Assembly: GCF_039645985.1 (NCBI RefSeq)
Contig: NZ_CP147919.1
Coordinates: 372,001-436,000 of the forward strand
Source: Sulfurimonas sp. HSL3-7
Lineage (GTDB): Bacteria; Campylobacterota; Campylobacteria; Campylobacterales; Sulfurimonadaceae
DNA: 64,000 nucleotides
Direction of reading: 5' to 3'
The notes below the pieces were generated by a model. It saw only the letters and a list, made by a program, of their open reading frames with translations, did no database searches and had not been told where the DNA came from. This document shows positions 45,177 through 53,955 of this stretch, piece by piece. Within the stretch, counting starts at the first letter, position 1, and the number at the start of each line of letters is the position of its first letter. Position numbers and translations under genes: made by a program.

Positions 45177-45331
45177 TGTATTCACGCGGGTTGGTTTTCG
45201 CCCGGTTCTCGCTCATCGGTTTGATGGTTGTCTACTCACAAAGTATCTTCTCTTCATGGAGCGCGATGGCAGCGAAGCGTATACGGTTTAGTATGAAAGA
45301 GACAAAAAGGTTTATCCCTTTTATCTATTAA
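45176..45331 (+). CDS. Possible small membrane protein, 51 residues
   Basis: An ATG overlapping the DUF89 stop (TGATG) opens a 51-codon frame reading MYSRGLVFARFSLIGLMVVY, then a polar-basic tail ending RFIPFIY. It has one hydrophobic segment (about 6-26) with a basic N-terminus. No ribosome site better than the coupling itself is seen. No recognised family. It overlaps the convergent propeptide-like gene by 4 nt. Could be a real small protein or chance. Confidence 0.35.
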   Translation: MYSRGLVFARFSLIGLMVVYSQSIFSSWSAMAAKRIRFSMKETKRFIPFIY

Positions 45332-45708
45332 TGATGCGGGTGATCGTGGCGGCTCTTCATCTTTGAAAGATGTTCGTCACGTCTCTTCTTATGCAGTTCT
45401 GAGATTTCTTCTTTGGTGAGTTTCCGCGGTGTTGCCGACGGGGCTTTCGAGGTTTCCGATTTTGAGTAAGCAATCCCGGAAGGCTGGAGTGTACCGTTTT
45501 TGATCTCTGCAAACTCCATGCGCTTGTTCTTCTTGCTGTAGAGCAGGATGTCGCCGTTTTCCGTCTCGTTCCAGTGCAGGTGTTCGTCGCCTTGCGCACG
45601 GTATTCGACCACCGTTCCGTCAGGCTGCGTGAAGGTGCGCTTGCCGTGAAAGGCAGGGGCGGCGATTAAAAGCGAAGTGATGAATGATAAAATCAATAGA
45701 TATTTCAT
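45328..45708 (-). CDS. Stand-alone M6-protease propeptide-like secreted protein
   Basis: A signal peptide (LLILSFITSLLIAA) precedes PAFHGKRTFTQPDGTVVEYR, GDEHLHWNETENGDILLY and EFAEIKNGTLQPSGIAYS. This sequence pattern is that of the N-terminal pro-region of many M6-family metalloproteases. The last 40 residues are basic and His-rich (KKRRDEHLSKMKSRHDHPHH). It lies 9 nt downstream of an M6 protease gene on the same strand, and that protease lacks such a pro-region. It may act in trans as inhibitor or folding partner (inference). Confidence 0.65.
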   Translation of the reverse strand: MKYLLILSFITSLLIAAPAFHGKRTFTQPDGTVVEYRAQGDEHLHWNETENGDILLYSKKNKRMEFAEIKNGTLQPSGIAYSKSETSKAPSATPRKLTKEEISELHKKRRDEHLSKMKSRHDHPHH

Positions 45709-45717
45709 AATCAGGCC

Positions 45718-47085
45718 TTAATTCGGGTTGATGATATCGACCGTCATTGTACTGCCGACATCAGAGATGTTATATATGCTAATACCAGTTCCAGAGGAAT
45801 AGTAGCTGTCACTGTTAGGAAATGTCGTCGGTGAAAATTCGGTTTTATTGCCGCGATAATAGAGATTTTTTGCATCCCCTGTTTTATACCAGCTAACATC
45901 CAGAACAGGATTGTTGGCCTCTTCGAGATCAACGCCTTTATGGGAAACGTTATCATTGACAGTATTGGCATCGAACTTGCTTGAAATGACATCTTCATCG
46001 ATGTGCCAGATGGTAATGCCTCCCATATATGTACCGTCTAATGGATAGGCCAGACCTCTATCATAGCCGGTTGTGCTTCGGTTTTCGAGTAAAAAGTACT
46101 CAGTACCGCTGATAGGGACTTTGATAATATTGTAGTCCGAATATCCGGTGCCGTTCAAGGCAATATTGGTGCTCGTTTCGATAGCTGGCCTGTACCATCC
46201 TGCGTAAATCTTGCTCCATGCAGAAAAGGGAACAGGGGTTTGACCCGGGTATTCCTGGGCATCTGCCTGCCCCCATGTCCCGGAAGACATTAGCCCAAAA
46301 TAGCCTATCCCGGCCGAGTTGTACGTGACATCGTAGAGATCAATAAGACCAAGGGCAGCGTGTCCAAGTTCATGCGCAATAATACCGATGGTTGCATCAT
46401 GACTGGCCGTGATTGTATCGTGGTGTCTTTCACCGAAGATGGCATATTTGCCATCTTGATCACACCCCATCACATAGACGCCGTTGACGTTCGGCGTATA
46501 GTCCGCACTGGTACAATATTGATGTGCCCACACCCCGTTAAGTGATGACCCGCCGGAATAGGCATCTTCCTCGCCGGCCATGATAAAGACGATCAAAAGC
46601 TCGTCAGATGTGATATTTCCATTTTGATCGTCGTCATAGAGGCTGAAATCAAAACCATTATTTGAGACGGTAATGACGGCCTCTTTAAGGCTTGGGTGGA
46701 GGCTGCTTTCAACACTATTGATATCCGGGTCAGGGTGTTCGGAGCTGAAATAGACCGTCACGACACCATCGTTTGCCCCGTCGTTTTCAGCAACAGGGGT
46801 ATATTGAAACTGGCCGTTTGAGACTTCACTCATATAGTGGTTCAACTGCTGGTTCTGCGTGCCGAAGATCTTTGCCGCCCAGCTGCTCTCATCGTTGACA
46901 AAATGCTGGTTTGCATAGTCCAGACGAATGACGAGCATATGGCGTTCTTCTAATGTTGTACCTGGTGTGAAAATTTCATTTGCAACTTGTGGCCCGGTAT
47001 AAGGGTTTGTATCACTTGTTCCTGTTTTTGAGTCACAGGCGATAAAAAAGAGAGGAAAAAGTAAAATAAGCTGACGTATAAACAC
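45718..47085 (-). CDS. M6-family metalloprotease lipoprotein
   Basis: A lipobox FFIAC places the lipidated Cys at residue 17, so the protein is membrane-anchored. The catalytic motif is AHELGHAALGLIDLYD (His 238, Glu 239, His 242), the M6/immune-inhibitor-A type H-E-x-x-H with GLxDLYD. An EF-hand-like DDDQNGNITSDE lies at 151-162. The N-terminal pro-region usual in the family is missing and instead encoded by the following gene. The C-terminal 150 residues are beta-rich. Substrate unknown. Confidence 0.85.
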   Translation of the reverse strand: MFIRQLILLFPLFFIACDSKTGTSDTNPYTGPQVANEIFTPGTTLEERHMLVIRLDYANQHFVNDESSWAAKIFGTQNQQLNHYMSEVSNGQFQYTPVAENDGANDGVVTVYFSSEHPDPDINSVESSLHPSLKEAVITVSNNGFDFSLYDDDQNGNITSDELLIVFIMAGEEDAYSGGSSLNGVWAHQYCTSADYTPNVNGVYVMGCDQDGKYAIFGERHHDTITASHDATIGIIAHELGHAALGLIDLYDVTYNSAGIGYFGLMSSGTWGQADAQEYPGQTPVPFSAWSKIYAGWYRPAIETSTNIALNGTGYSDYNIIKVPISGTEYFLLENRSTTGYDRGLAYPLDGTYMGGITIWHIDEDVISSKFDANTVNDNVSHKGVDLEEANNPVLDVSWYKTGDAKNLYYRGNKTEFSPTTFPNSDSYYSSGTGISIYNISDVGSTMTVDIINPN

Positions 47086-47202
47086 AGGACCTCTTTATAA
47101 AACGATCAAATTTTCTAACAGTTTCAATACTTTATTTTAGCAGAAGATTGTTACAGGAGTGTAAGTGCTGCCTGCATAATGAAAAGGCGGTGAGTAAAAT
47201 GC

Positions 47203-47208
47203 TATAAT
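47203..47208 (+). promoter_or_regulatory. -10 box of glyQ
   Basis: TATAAT 28 nt upstream of the glyQ ATG. Confidence 0.55.
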
Positions 47209-47236
47209 TCGCCAATTATTCACCTCAAGGGCCCAG

Positions 47237-48118
47237 ATGATTACTTTTAGCGATCTACTTTTAAAACTTCAGGAATTTTGGAAAGAGCAGGGCTGCAACA
47301 TTGTTCAGCCTTACGACATCCCTGCCGGTGCGGGTACTTTTCACCCGGCCACATTTTTACGTTCACTCGACTCCCAGCCGTGGTCGGTCGCCTATGTGGC
47401 GCCGTCGCGCCGCCCTACAGACGGCCGTTACGGCGAGAACCCGAACCGTCTCGGGAGCTACTACCAGTTCCAGGCACTGATCAAGCCGAGCCCGGACAAT
47501 ATCCAGGAGCTCTACCTCAAAAGCCTGGAGTACCTCGGACTCAACCTCAAAGAGCACGACATCCGTTTCGTCGAAGACAACTGGGAGTCGCCGACATTGG
47601 GCGCCTGGGGACTCGGCTGGGAAGTGTGGCTTAACGGCATGGAGGTGACGCAGTTCACCTATTTCCAGCAGGTCGGCGGCGTCGCCTGTGACCCGGTTGC
47701 GGTTGAGATTACCTACGGTACCGAGCGTCTGGCGATGTACCTGCAGGGGGTCGACTCGGTCTTTGACATCATCTGGAACGAGAACGAACACGGCAAGACC
47801 CTCTATCGCGACATCCATAAAGAGAGCGAGATCGAGTTTTCAAAATACAACTTCGAAGTGGCCGACACCGATATGCTTTTCGCTGAGTTCGATGCCAAGT
47901 CAAAAGAGTGTAAACGTGCGCTTGAGGCGGGACTGCCGCTGCCGGCCTACGACCTCTGTATGGCGGCATCAAACACCTTCAACACCCTTGATGCCCGCAA
48001 GGCAGTCTCGCAGACAGAGCGTGCCAACTACATCCTGCAGATCCGCGAACTCTCCAAAGGATGCGCAGAGCTCTACAAGAGCCAAGAAGCTGAACGCCTC
48101 GAACGCGTTAAAGCCTAA
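47237..48118 (+). CDS. glyQ: Glycyl-tRNA synthetase alpha subunit
   Basis: Catalytic subunit of the tetrameric bacterial Gly[42 protein letters not shown] (20 residues) and [20 protein letters not shown] are diagnostic; length of 293 is standard. The beta subunit gene glyS is not in the window. Confidence 0.98.
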   Translation: MITFSDLLLKLQEFWKEQGCNIVQPYDIPAGAGTFHPATFLRSLDSQPWSVAYVAPSRRPTDGRYGENPNRLGSYYQFQALIKPSPDNIQELYLKSLEYLGLNLKEHDIRFVEDNWESPTLGAWGLGWEVWLNGMEVTQFTYFQQVGGVACDPVAVEITYGTERLAMYLQGVDSVFDIIWNENEHGKTLYRDIHKESEIEFSKYNFEVADTDMLFAEFDAKSKECKRALEAGLPLPAYDLCMAASNTFNTLDARKAVSQTERANYILQIRELSKGCAELYKSQEAERLERVKA

Positions 48119-48166
48119 CCCACGCAAGCGGCATAGCCCCGCCTGCAACCTTCTAAAGCGGACGTG

Positions 48167-50413
48167 ATGAAAACACTCATAGGCCAGATCGACAAGATTA
48201 TCTTTGAACAGGAAGGTTTTTTCATCGGCGTCCTCAAGTCCGGCGAAAAGGTCCAGGGCGAGTACCACGAAAGCGAGGTCAAGAACCTAGTCGACGCCGC
48301 CGTGACGCTCAAGGGCGACTACCAGGAGCATCAGAAACACGGCAAATCCTTTCTCTTCGAGACCATCATCGTCAACCAGAACGAACTCTTCTTCTTCCTC
48401 AACCGCGTGGTCAAAGGCTTCCCGAAAAAGGTGACGGCCGACCTCATTGAGAAGTTCGGCGAAGAGGGGCTGGTCGACATACTTGAAAACGACATCGAGC
48501 GCCTTCTGGAGTTCAAGGGAATCAAGAAAAAACGGCTGGCCAAGATGCAGGAGCGCTGGAAACAGTTTCGTTCCCTTCGCGAGCTGGGCGGTTTCCTCTC
48601 CCCCTTCGGCGTGACGCCCGGTATCCTCTCCATCATTGCTGGTGCGATGAAGGAGGTGCAGAACCCTGCCGAAAAGATCAAAAACAACCCCTACATTCTC
48701 ACCTCTATCCGGGGTATCGGTTTCAAACGGGCCGACGAGATCGCACTCAACATGGGGGTGGACCCGCTTTCCGAAAAGCGCATCAGCTCGGCGATGGACT
48801 TCGCCCTCAACGACTACTGCGACCAGCAGGGGAACTCCTGTGTCGAGAAGTACCTTCTTTTCGAACAGCTCGACAACCTGCTCGGCTTCAGCGGTCAAAA
48901 CAACCTTTACGAAACGGTGCTTCTGGAGCGGGTGAACGACGGCACCATCTACCCGCTTGCCAATCACCGTTATGCCCCTGACAGACTCTATGAAGCCGAG
49001 AAGTTTCTGTTTGACGAGTTCAAACGCCGGGCCAAGGTTGACAACGGCGTGATCGTCAAGGACCTTGAGAGCTTTGTCGCCAAAGGCGGTCTGCAGCTGG
49101 GTGAGCAGCAGCGCGAAGCGGTCGAGGTGATCAACAGCGGAAAAGGGATACTCTGCCTGGTCGGTTACGCCGGAACGGGGAAAAGTACAACGGCCCGCAC
49201 CATTCTGGATGTACTGGCCGAGCGTTACAAGCCCGAGGCGGTCATCACCTGTGCCTTGAGCGGGATCGCCTCGCAGCGTATCGCCGAGACAACGGGTTAT
49301 GCCAGCGCGACGATCCAGAGCCTGCTGGTCAAATATGAAGACCGCGACACCCTCCCTTACGATGTCGTACTGATCGATGAAGCCTCGATGATCAACTCCC
49401 TGCTTTTCGCCCGTCTGCTTTCAAAAGTGGCGCGAGACGCGGTCGTGATCATCGTCGGTGATGATGCGCAGCTGCCGCCGATCGGTGCAGGCGACGTATT
49501 GAGCGACCTGCTCAGGCTTGAGCTGACACCGATCGTCAAACTGACCAGGATCTACCGCCAGAGCGAAGAACAGGCGATCGCACTGATCGCCAATGATATC
49601 CGCCAGGGTGTGATCCCGAACTACAATCAGGCGTATGACGATTTCTCGTTTGTTCACGTTGACATAGAGAACTACTATGCCAGACGGGCCAGCGCTTCGC
49701 AGAGCGAACTGGCAGAACTCCGGCAGGAGAATGCCGATGCGATCGTCCGCGAGATCATGTACAAAGCGGTCTCCTACATTCCCAAAGCGCGGCGATATCT
49801 GGCCCAAAAAGAGATCAAAGAGTATCTCAACTATTTTCAGGTGATCACGCCGATGAAGGGCGGGACACTCGGTGTGGACAACCTCAATACCGTGCTGCAG
49901 TCCTACTTCAATCCCAAGCCGAAACAGCTGGTCAAAAAAGGGGAGAGAGAGTACCGCCTGTTGGACAAGGTGGTGCACACCAAAAACGAGAACATGCATT
50001 CCTGGAGCATGGAGGGGTTCAAAAACGGCGAAGAGAGCAGTGAGAAGCGGATCTTCAACGGCATGGGCGGCCTTCTTTTCAAGATCGACGAGGAGGAAGA
50101 GCTGGTCTATGTGGTCTACCCCAATGAAGATACGGTGGTGCAGTACAGTTACGACCAGCTCAAAACCCACCTGATGCTCTCCTATGCGCTGACCATTCAC
50201 AAAGTGCAGGGGATGGAGTACGACGTGGTGGTGATGCCGATGAGTTTTTCGCACTTCATCATGCACAACACCAAGCTCTTATATACCGCCATAACGCGGG
50301 CGAAGCACAAATGCTATATTGTCGGTGAAAGCGGTGCCTTCGAGTCGGCGTGCCGTCGCCTGGACGTGACCAAACGCGATACCGTCATGGCGGAACTCGG
50401 CGGAGCAAGCTAG
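48167..50413 (+). CDS. RecD2-like ATP-dependent DNA helicase
   Basis: SF1B helicase. The N-terminal 320 residues have an OB-like start and helix-hairpin-helix segments (ILENDIERLLEFKGIKKKR, LTSIRGIGFKRADEIALNMG). The motor core has Walker A VGYAGTGKST, motif II VLIDEASMIN, motif III VGDDAQLPPIG, LTRIYRQSE, and late LMLSYALTIHKVQGMEYD and TAITRAKH. Length of 748 fits RecD2 (RecBC-independent). ATG 48167 follows a GTG in frame at 48164. It starts 48 nt after glyQ. Confidence 0.9.
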   Translation: MKTLIGQIDKIIFEQEGFFIGVLKSGEKVQGEYHESEVKNLVDAAVTLKGDYQEHQKHGKSFLFETIIVNQNELFFFLNRVVKGFPKKVTADLIEKFGEEGLVDILENDIERLLEFKGIKKKRLAKMQERWKQFRSLRELGGFLSPFGVTPGILSIIAGAMKEVQNPAEKIKNNPYILTSIRGIGFKRADEIALNMGVDPLSEKRISSAMDFALNDYCDQQGNSCVEKYLLFEQLDNLLGFSGQNNLYETVLLERVNDGTIYPLANHRYAPDRLYEAEKFLFDEFKRRAKVDNGVIVKDLESFVAKGGLQLGEQQREAVEVINSGKGILCLVGYAGTGKSTTARTILDVLAERYKPEAVITCALSGIASQRIAETTGYASATIQSLLVKYEDRDTLPYDVVLIDEASMINSLLFARLLSKVARDAVVIIVGDDAQLPPIGAGDVLSDLLRLELTPIVKLTRIYRQSEEQAIALIANDIRQGVIPNYNQAYDDFSFVHVDIENYYARRASASQSELAELRQENADAIVREIMYKAVSYIPKARRYLAQKEIKEYLNYFQVITPMKGGTLGVDNLNTVLQSYFNPKPKQLVKKGEREYRLLDKVVHTKNENMHSWSMEGFKNGEESSEKRIFNGMGGLLFKIDEEEELVYVVYPNEDTVVQYSYDQLKTHLMLSYALTIHKVQGMEYDVVVMPMSFSHFIMHNTKLLYTAITRAKHKCYIVGESGAFESACRRLDVTKRDTVMAELGGAS

Positions 50414-50585
50414 ACACACATCGCCATTTTCGGCTGCGGTTGGCTGGGGAGAGTCCTGGCAAAAAAAACTGCAGGCGGTACATAGCCTCTTATCGAGTGA
50501 AAAGAGCATGACGCTTTTTAAATATCTATACCGTTTTGATGATCCTATGACGTTTTGGTCTGACAGTCGGGACAAACTCCGTTAA
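50414..50585 (+). pseudogene. Remnant of an NAD-binding SDR-like gene, 3' truncated and frameshifted
   Basis: Directly after the helicase stop the same frame reads HIAIFGCGWLGRVLAKK, the Rossmann start of YeeZ-like NAD-dependent epimerases. It stops at 50483. In a second frame, after an 8-A run at 50461-50468, SSEKSMTL and PMTFWSDSRDKL continue the expected family pattern until a stop at 50583. The rest of the gene is missing, replaced by perR. Confidence 0.6.
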
Positions 50586-50955
50586 GCACAACGGTTGAAT
50601 GCTCCAGCCTGTACCCGCTTTTGGCCTCGGCCGAATCGATCAGCTGGTCCAGGCACTGGTGCATGTCTATGATACTGCCGCAGATGTCGCAGGCAAGATG
50701 GACATGCGGCTCTTTGGCTATCTCATAGCAGAGTTTTTGCTTCGGTACATTGATCACTTCGAGAATACCTTTTTCGTACATCTGGTTGATGTTTTTGTAG
50801 ACCGTGGCAAGCGAGATGTTGGCATAAGCGGCATGGATGACGTCGTACAGACGATCGATATCAATATGGCCGGCCTTCTCTATTGCGTAAAGTATCGCCA
50901 TTCTCTGCGGCGTCACTTTTAAAGTGTTTTCTCTTAACAATTCGCTAAATTGCAT
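50545..50955 (-). CDS. perR: Fur-family peroxide-type regulator (PerR-like)
   Basis: Metal-dependent repressor. Winged helix with TPQRMAILYAIEKAGHIDIDRL, recognition helix region ISLATVYKNINQM, then the regulatory-metal HVHLACDICGSIIDM and the structural-zinc pair CDIC and CPDC. 136 residues. Its position next to a cytochrome c peroxidase with a perfect palindrome between them supports PerR over Fur. The TATAAT box at 50988-50993 serves it. Metal specificity cannot be proven from sequence. Confidence 0.85.
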   Translation of the reverse strand: MQFSELLRENTLKVTPQRMAILYAIEKAGHIDIDRLYDVIHAAYANISLATVYKNINQMYEKGILEVINVPKQKLCYEIAKEPHVHLACDICGSIIDMHQCLDQLIDSAEAKSGYRLEHSTVVLNGVCPDCQTKTS

Positions 50956-50987
50956 TTTTTTCCAATTCTGTTCTATAATGGAGTGTC

Positions 50988-50993
50988 ATTATA
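50988..50993 (-). promoter_or_regulatory. -10 box of perR
   Basis: TATAAT on the minus strand, 33 nt upstream of the perR start. Confidence 0.5.
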
Positions 50994-51023
50994 CCAGAGT
51001 CGGCCATAAAGGATAAAGATAAC

Positions 51024-51046
51024 TAAATAATAAAAATTATTATTTA
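51024..51046. promoter_or_regulatory. Candidate PerR operator
   Basis: TAAATAATAA-AAA-TTATTATTTA, a perfect 10-bp inverted repeat with a 3-nt centre. It covers the -35 position of the ccpA promoter (-10 TATAAT at 51060-51065). AT-rich palindromes of this type are typical of Fur/PerR sites. Confidence 0.6.
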
Positions 51047-51059
51047 AGCTTCTGAACCA

Positions 51060-51065
51060 TATAAT
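51060..51065 (+). promoter_or_regulatory. -10 box of the cytochrome c peroxidase gene
   Basis: TATAAT 36 nt upstream of the ATG, 13 nt downstream of the palindrome. Confidence 0.5.
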
Positions 51066-51101
51066 AACGCCAAGAAAACAACGTGTATAAAAGGATTGAA
51101 A

Positions 51102-52115
51102 ATGAAACATCTGCTACTTACTTTTGCCGTCGGTGCGACCGTTATGGCGTCACCGCTGCTCAAAGAGGCCAAAGATAACGGTCTTGTCGCGATACCGGCC
51201 GACAAAGCAGCACTGAACAAGCTGACTGAGAACCCGAAGAACAAGATGACGCCGGCCAAGGTCGAGCTGGGCAAGAAACTTTATTTTGACCCGCGTCTTT
51301 CAAAAAGCGGTCTGATCAGCTGTAATACCTGTCACAACCTCAGTGAGGGGGGTGATGACGGTGTCGGTGCCGCGATCGGTCATAACTGGACAGCCAACCC
51401 GCACCACCTGAACTCACCGAGCGTCTACAATGCGGTATTTGCGGAGAAGCAGTTCTGGGACGGGCGCAGTCCAGACCTTGAAGACCAGGCAAAAGGGCCG
51501 ATGCTTGCAGCACCGGAGATGGCAGCATCGACAGAGCACATTGAAGCAGTGGTCAAATCCATGCCGGAGTATGTAGCGGCTTTCAAAAACGCGTATGGTA
51601 AAGATGTGAAGATCGATTTCAATGCAATCGCGGAGACGATCGGTCTGTTCGAGCGTACGCTTGTAACACCGTCACGTTTCGACGACTTCCTTAACGGCGA
51701 TGAAAAAGCGTTGACCAAAGCCGAAAAAGAGGGTCTCAAAACTTTTATTGCGACAGGATGTACTTCATGTCATACCGGTATTGCTATTGGCGGCGGTATG
51801 CAGGGCTTTGCGATCACAGGTGACTTTAAACACGCCAAAGTCGGTGACTTTAAAGGGGATGCCAACGGCCTTGTTAAAACCCCGACATTGCGCAACGTCA
51901 CACAGACAGCGCCGTATTTCCACAACGGTACGGTCTGGAGCCTTAAAGAGGCGATCCAGGAGATGGGACGTATTCAGCTGGGCGTCAAGATCAGTGATAA
52001 AGATGCTGCCTCTATCGAGACCTTCCTGAAAGCACTGGACGGAAGAAAACCTGAAATCGTATTGCCGATATTGCCGGCCAGCACTGAAGCGACACCGAAA
52101 CCGGACGTCAACTAA
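51102..52115 (+). CDS. ccpA: Di-haem cytochrome c peroxidase
   Basis: Periplasmic enzyme reducing hydrogen peroxide with electrons from cytochrome c. Signal peptide (KHLLLTFAVGATVMASP), first haem site SCNTCHNLSEGGDDG, LNSPSVYNAVF and FWDGRSPDLEDQAKGP, second haem site GCTSCHTG, and KTPTLRNVTQTAPYFHNG. Length of 337 is typical of CcpA/MauG-type peroxidases. AAGGA 6 nt upstream supports ATG 51102 over the in-frame TTG 51096. Likely repressed by the neighbouring PerR (inference). Confidence 0.93.
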   Translation: MKHLLLTFAVGATVMASPLLKEAKDNGLVAIPADKAALNKLTENPKNKMTPAKVELGKKLYFDPRLSKSGLISCNTCHNLSEGGDDGVGAAIGHNWTANPHHLNSPSVYNAVFAEKQFWDGRSPDLEDQAKGPMLAAPEMAASTEHIEAVVKSMPEYVAAFKNAYGKDVKIDFNAIAETIGLFERTLVTPSRFDDFLNGDEKALTKAEKEGLKTFIATGCTSCHTGIAIGGGMQGFAITGDFKHAKVGDFKGDANGLVKTPTLRNVTQTAPYFHNGTVWSLKEAIQEMGRIQLGVKISDKDAASIETFLKALDGRKPEIVLPILPASTEATPKPDVN

Positions 52116-52125
52116 CAAAAGTTCC

Positions 52126-52373
52126 AGCTGGGTCTGCCCCTTCGGGTATCGGCGCAATTTGCACCGGAGTTCACCTCTCAACGCACAGCAGCACGACTCA
52201 CGATTTAGTCGTTCGCTGTAGTGAACTGTTGGTTCTTCTGCGTCTTCGGGTTCACATCCGGCACAACTTACACCAAAACAAGGGTACCGCACGCATGGCG
52301 ATGTTTCCTCGAAATCTGAAACTTTACAAGTTCAGTTTGCGTTAAGATGAGCTTTGCCATCTTTTTATAATCC
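52126..52373 (+). repeat. Dispersed intergenic repeat, copy B
   Basis: Shares with the 26.4-kb copy the blocks AGCTGGGTCTGCCCCTTC (52126 on), AAGGGTACCG (52280), GCGATGTTTC, ACTTTACAAGT (52321) and CCATCTTTTTATAATCC (52357). Confidence 0.5.
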
Positions 52374-52527
52374 ATTCACCATTCACCATTCACCATTCAC
52401 CATTCACCATTCACCATTCACCATTCACCATTCACCATTCACCATTCACCATTCACCATTCACCATTCACCATTCACCATTCACCATTCACCATTCACCA
52501 TTCACCATTCACCATTCACCATTCACC
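52374..52527. repeat. 22 perfect tandem copies of ATTCACC
   Basis: The 7-bp unit runs without error for 154 bp, followed by a partial ATTCA. It lies directly downstream of copy B and abuts the TGA of the L,D-transpeptidase gene. Its length makes slippage likely. Read as protein it gives an HSPFTIH repeat, which is not a gene. Confidence 0.9.
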
Positions 52528-52529
52528 AT

Positions 52530-53243
52530 TCATTTCACCGGACAGTGGATGCCGCGATAAAGACTTTCGGCCTGTGAACAATAGCTTCGGGGTATCTGGA
52601 CGACTATCGGTTTTTTGGCAGGATCAAGCCAGGTCATGATGGTGTTGAGATCCTCTTCTCTCATGGCAGTGCATCCCGCTGTCGGGGCGTCCTCGGATTT
52701 TTGTATATGAAAAAAGATGCACGAACCTGCACCCTTCTTCCCCACGCTGTTATGCTCGATGACCAAGCCTATTTTGTAGAGATCGTCTTCTCTTTTCATC
52801 CACTCAAAACTTTTCGGACTGTCACTTTCGTTTCTGTCGAGGATCGTATTGTAATCATCCGATTGGCTGTCGTCGACACAGATAAGCGCTGCATCTGCCT
52901 GGATATAGGGCATTTTTGTTTTGAACTGCGCTGCATAACCGAAGGCTCTGGATATTGTAAATATTCCTGCAGGGGAGCGTCCGTCCCCCTCCTGTTTGAG
53001 AGGTTCACCTGCTTTGCCCTTAAAACCGCTTTCGCCAAGCCCCCAGGCCAGACCGTTTCGGCCAAGGTTGACGGGGATCTGTTCGCCTACCTGTACGTAG
53101 CTGTCCGCGCGGCTTTCATAACGTGTTAACACGGCATGTGTTGTATTGAAATCATTGCTCTCTATCAAGAGCAACTGTTCAGATGCGCAGGCAAAATCAA
53201 AGGTTAAAAAAAGAGGTAAAAAAAGCTTTGTAAAATATTTCAT
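52530..53243 (-). CDS. L,D-transpeptidase (YkuD) family protein
   Basis: Secreted: signal peptide (YFTKLFLPLFLTFDFACA). The YkuD catalytic region is SCIFFHIQKSEDAPTAGCTAM, read as FFHIQ then APTAGCTAM with the nucleophilic Cys near residue 193. GDGRSPAGIFTISRAFGYA is the substrate-side motif typical of the family. These enzymes cross-link or trim peptidoglycan. The stop TGA lies next to the heptamer array. Divergent from the GNAT gene. Confidence 0.8.
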   Translation of the reverse strand: MKYFTKLFLPLFLTFDFACASEQLLLIESNDFNTTHAVLTRYESRADSYVQVGEQIPVNLGRNGLAWGLGESGFKGKAGEPLKQEGDGRSPAGIFTISRAFGYAAQFKTKMPYIQADAALICVDDSQSDDYNTILDRNESDSPKSFEWMKREDDLYKIGLVIEHNSVGKKGAGSCIFFHIQKSEDAPTAGCTAMREEDLNTIMTWLDPAKKPIVVQIPRSYCSQAESLYRGIHCPVK

Positions 53244-53322
53244 CTATGGTACACTTATTGAGAATGATTTAAACACACTATTATATCGCTAACTTGGCTT
53301 AGGCTTTAGTAAGGGAGAGTTT

Positions 53323-53946
53323 ATGAATATTAAGATCCGCAAAGCAACGGAAGGTGATGCACCTCTTTTGGCAGAGTCGATGCTTGAAAGTTCACGTTCC
53401 GGTAAGAAAAAAGGGATCTTTGATGTCATCTTTGAAACCTCGGATAAAAAAGAGCTGCTCGCTCTTTTGGAAAAGCTTTCCGTGACAGAGACAAAAAGTT
53501 ATTGCCATTTTTCCAACTTTTTGGTGGCAAGTGTCAACGGTGAAGATGCCGGTTTTCTCTGCGGGTATGAGCCGCGTATTGCTACGCATGAGATCTTTGC
53601 AAAAGCGATGCAGGAGCTTGGATTCGATGGAACGTACCAGGATCGTCTCTCTTCATATCTTTTGGTCGAGCCCGAGTTTGATAAAAAGACTTTTTTACTT
53701 GATTTTATGGCTGTAAAAGATGAGTATCATGAATTTTCAGTTTTAAAAGAGCTGGTGCAGAAAAGCCTGCTTACCGCCCGACTCAAAGGGTACCGTATTG
53801 TTCAAACCATGGTGGAGATCGGCTCTGTCGAGATGATGATGGTCTACAAAAAACTCGGCTTTAGTGTCATAGACGAACGCCGTGACAAACACTATGAAGC
53901 CGAATACGGCCGAGCAGGTATCGTACGTCTGCAAATACAACTATAA
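53323..53946 (+). CDS. GNAT-family acetyltransferase
   Basis: MNIKIRKATEGDAPLLAESM is the usual GNAT start, followed by an insertion, FLLDFMAVKDEY (strand 4), RLKGYRIVQTMVEIGSVEMMMVYKKLGFSVID (split across 150-181) with the C-terminal acetyl-CoA pattern VYKKLGF. Substrate unknown. GGGAGAG precedes the ATG. The stop is 9 nt before the probable start of the antiporter gene. Confidence 0.75.
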   Translation: MNIKIRKATEGDAPLLAESMLESSRSGKKKGIFDVIFETSDKKELLALLEKLSVTETKSYCHFSNFLVASVNGEDAGFLCGYEPRIATHEIFAKAMQELGFDGTYQDRLSSYLLVEPEFDKKTFLLDFMAVKDEYHEFSVLKELVQKSLLTARLKGYRIVQTMVEIGSVEMMMVYKKLGFSVIDERRDKHYEAEYGRAGIVRLQIQL

Positions 53947-53955
53947 GGCCTTCCC

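Larger units (their letters stand above)
52116..52529. other. Intergenic region with dispersed repeat and heptamer array
   Basis: No gene. It holds a segment related to 26310-26463 and ends in the ATTCACC array that touches the last codon of the L,D-transpeptidase gene. Confidence 0.6.

Noticed and set aside
49421-50266. 281-codon minus-strand frame
   Set aside because: It is antisense to the helicase motor domain; no protein family pattern.
52374-52527. Repeat array as a CRISPR
   Set aside because: The unit is 7 bp with no spacers and no cas genes nearby.
52354-52560. 68-codon frame encoding an HSPFTIH repeat
   Set aside because: It is only the translation of the ATTCACC array; no start context or other coding sign.
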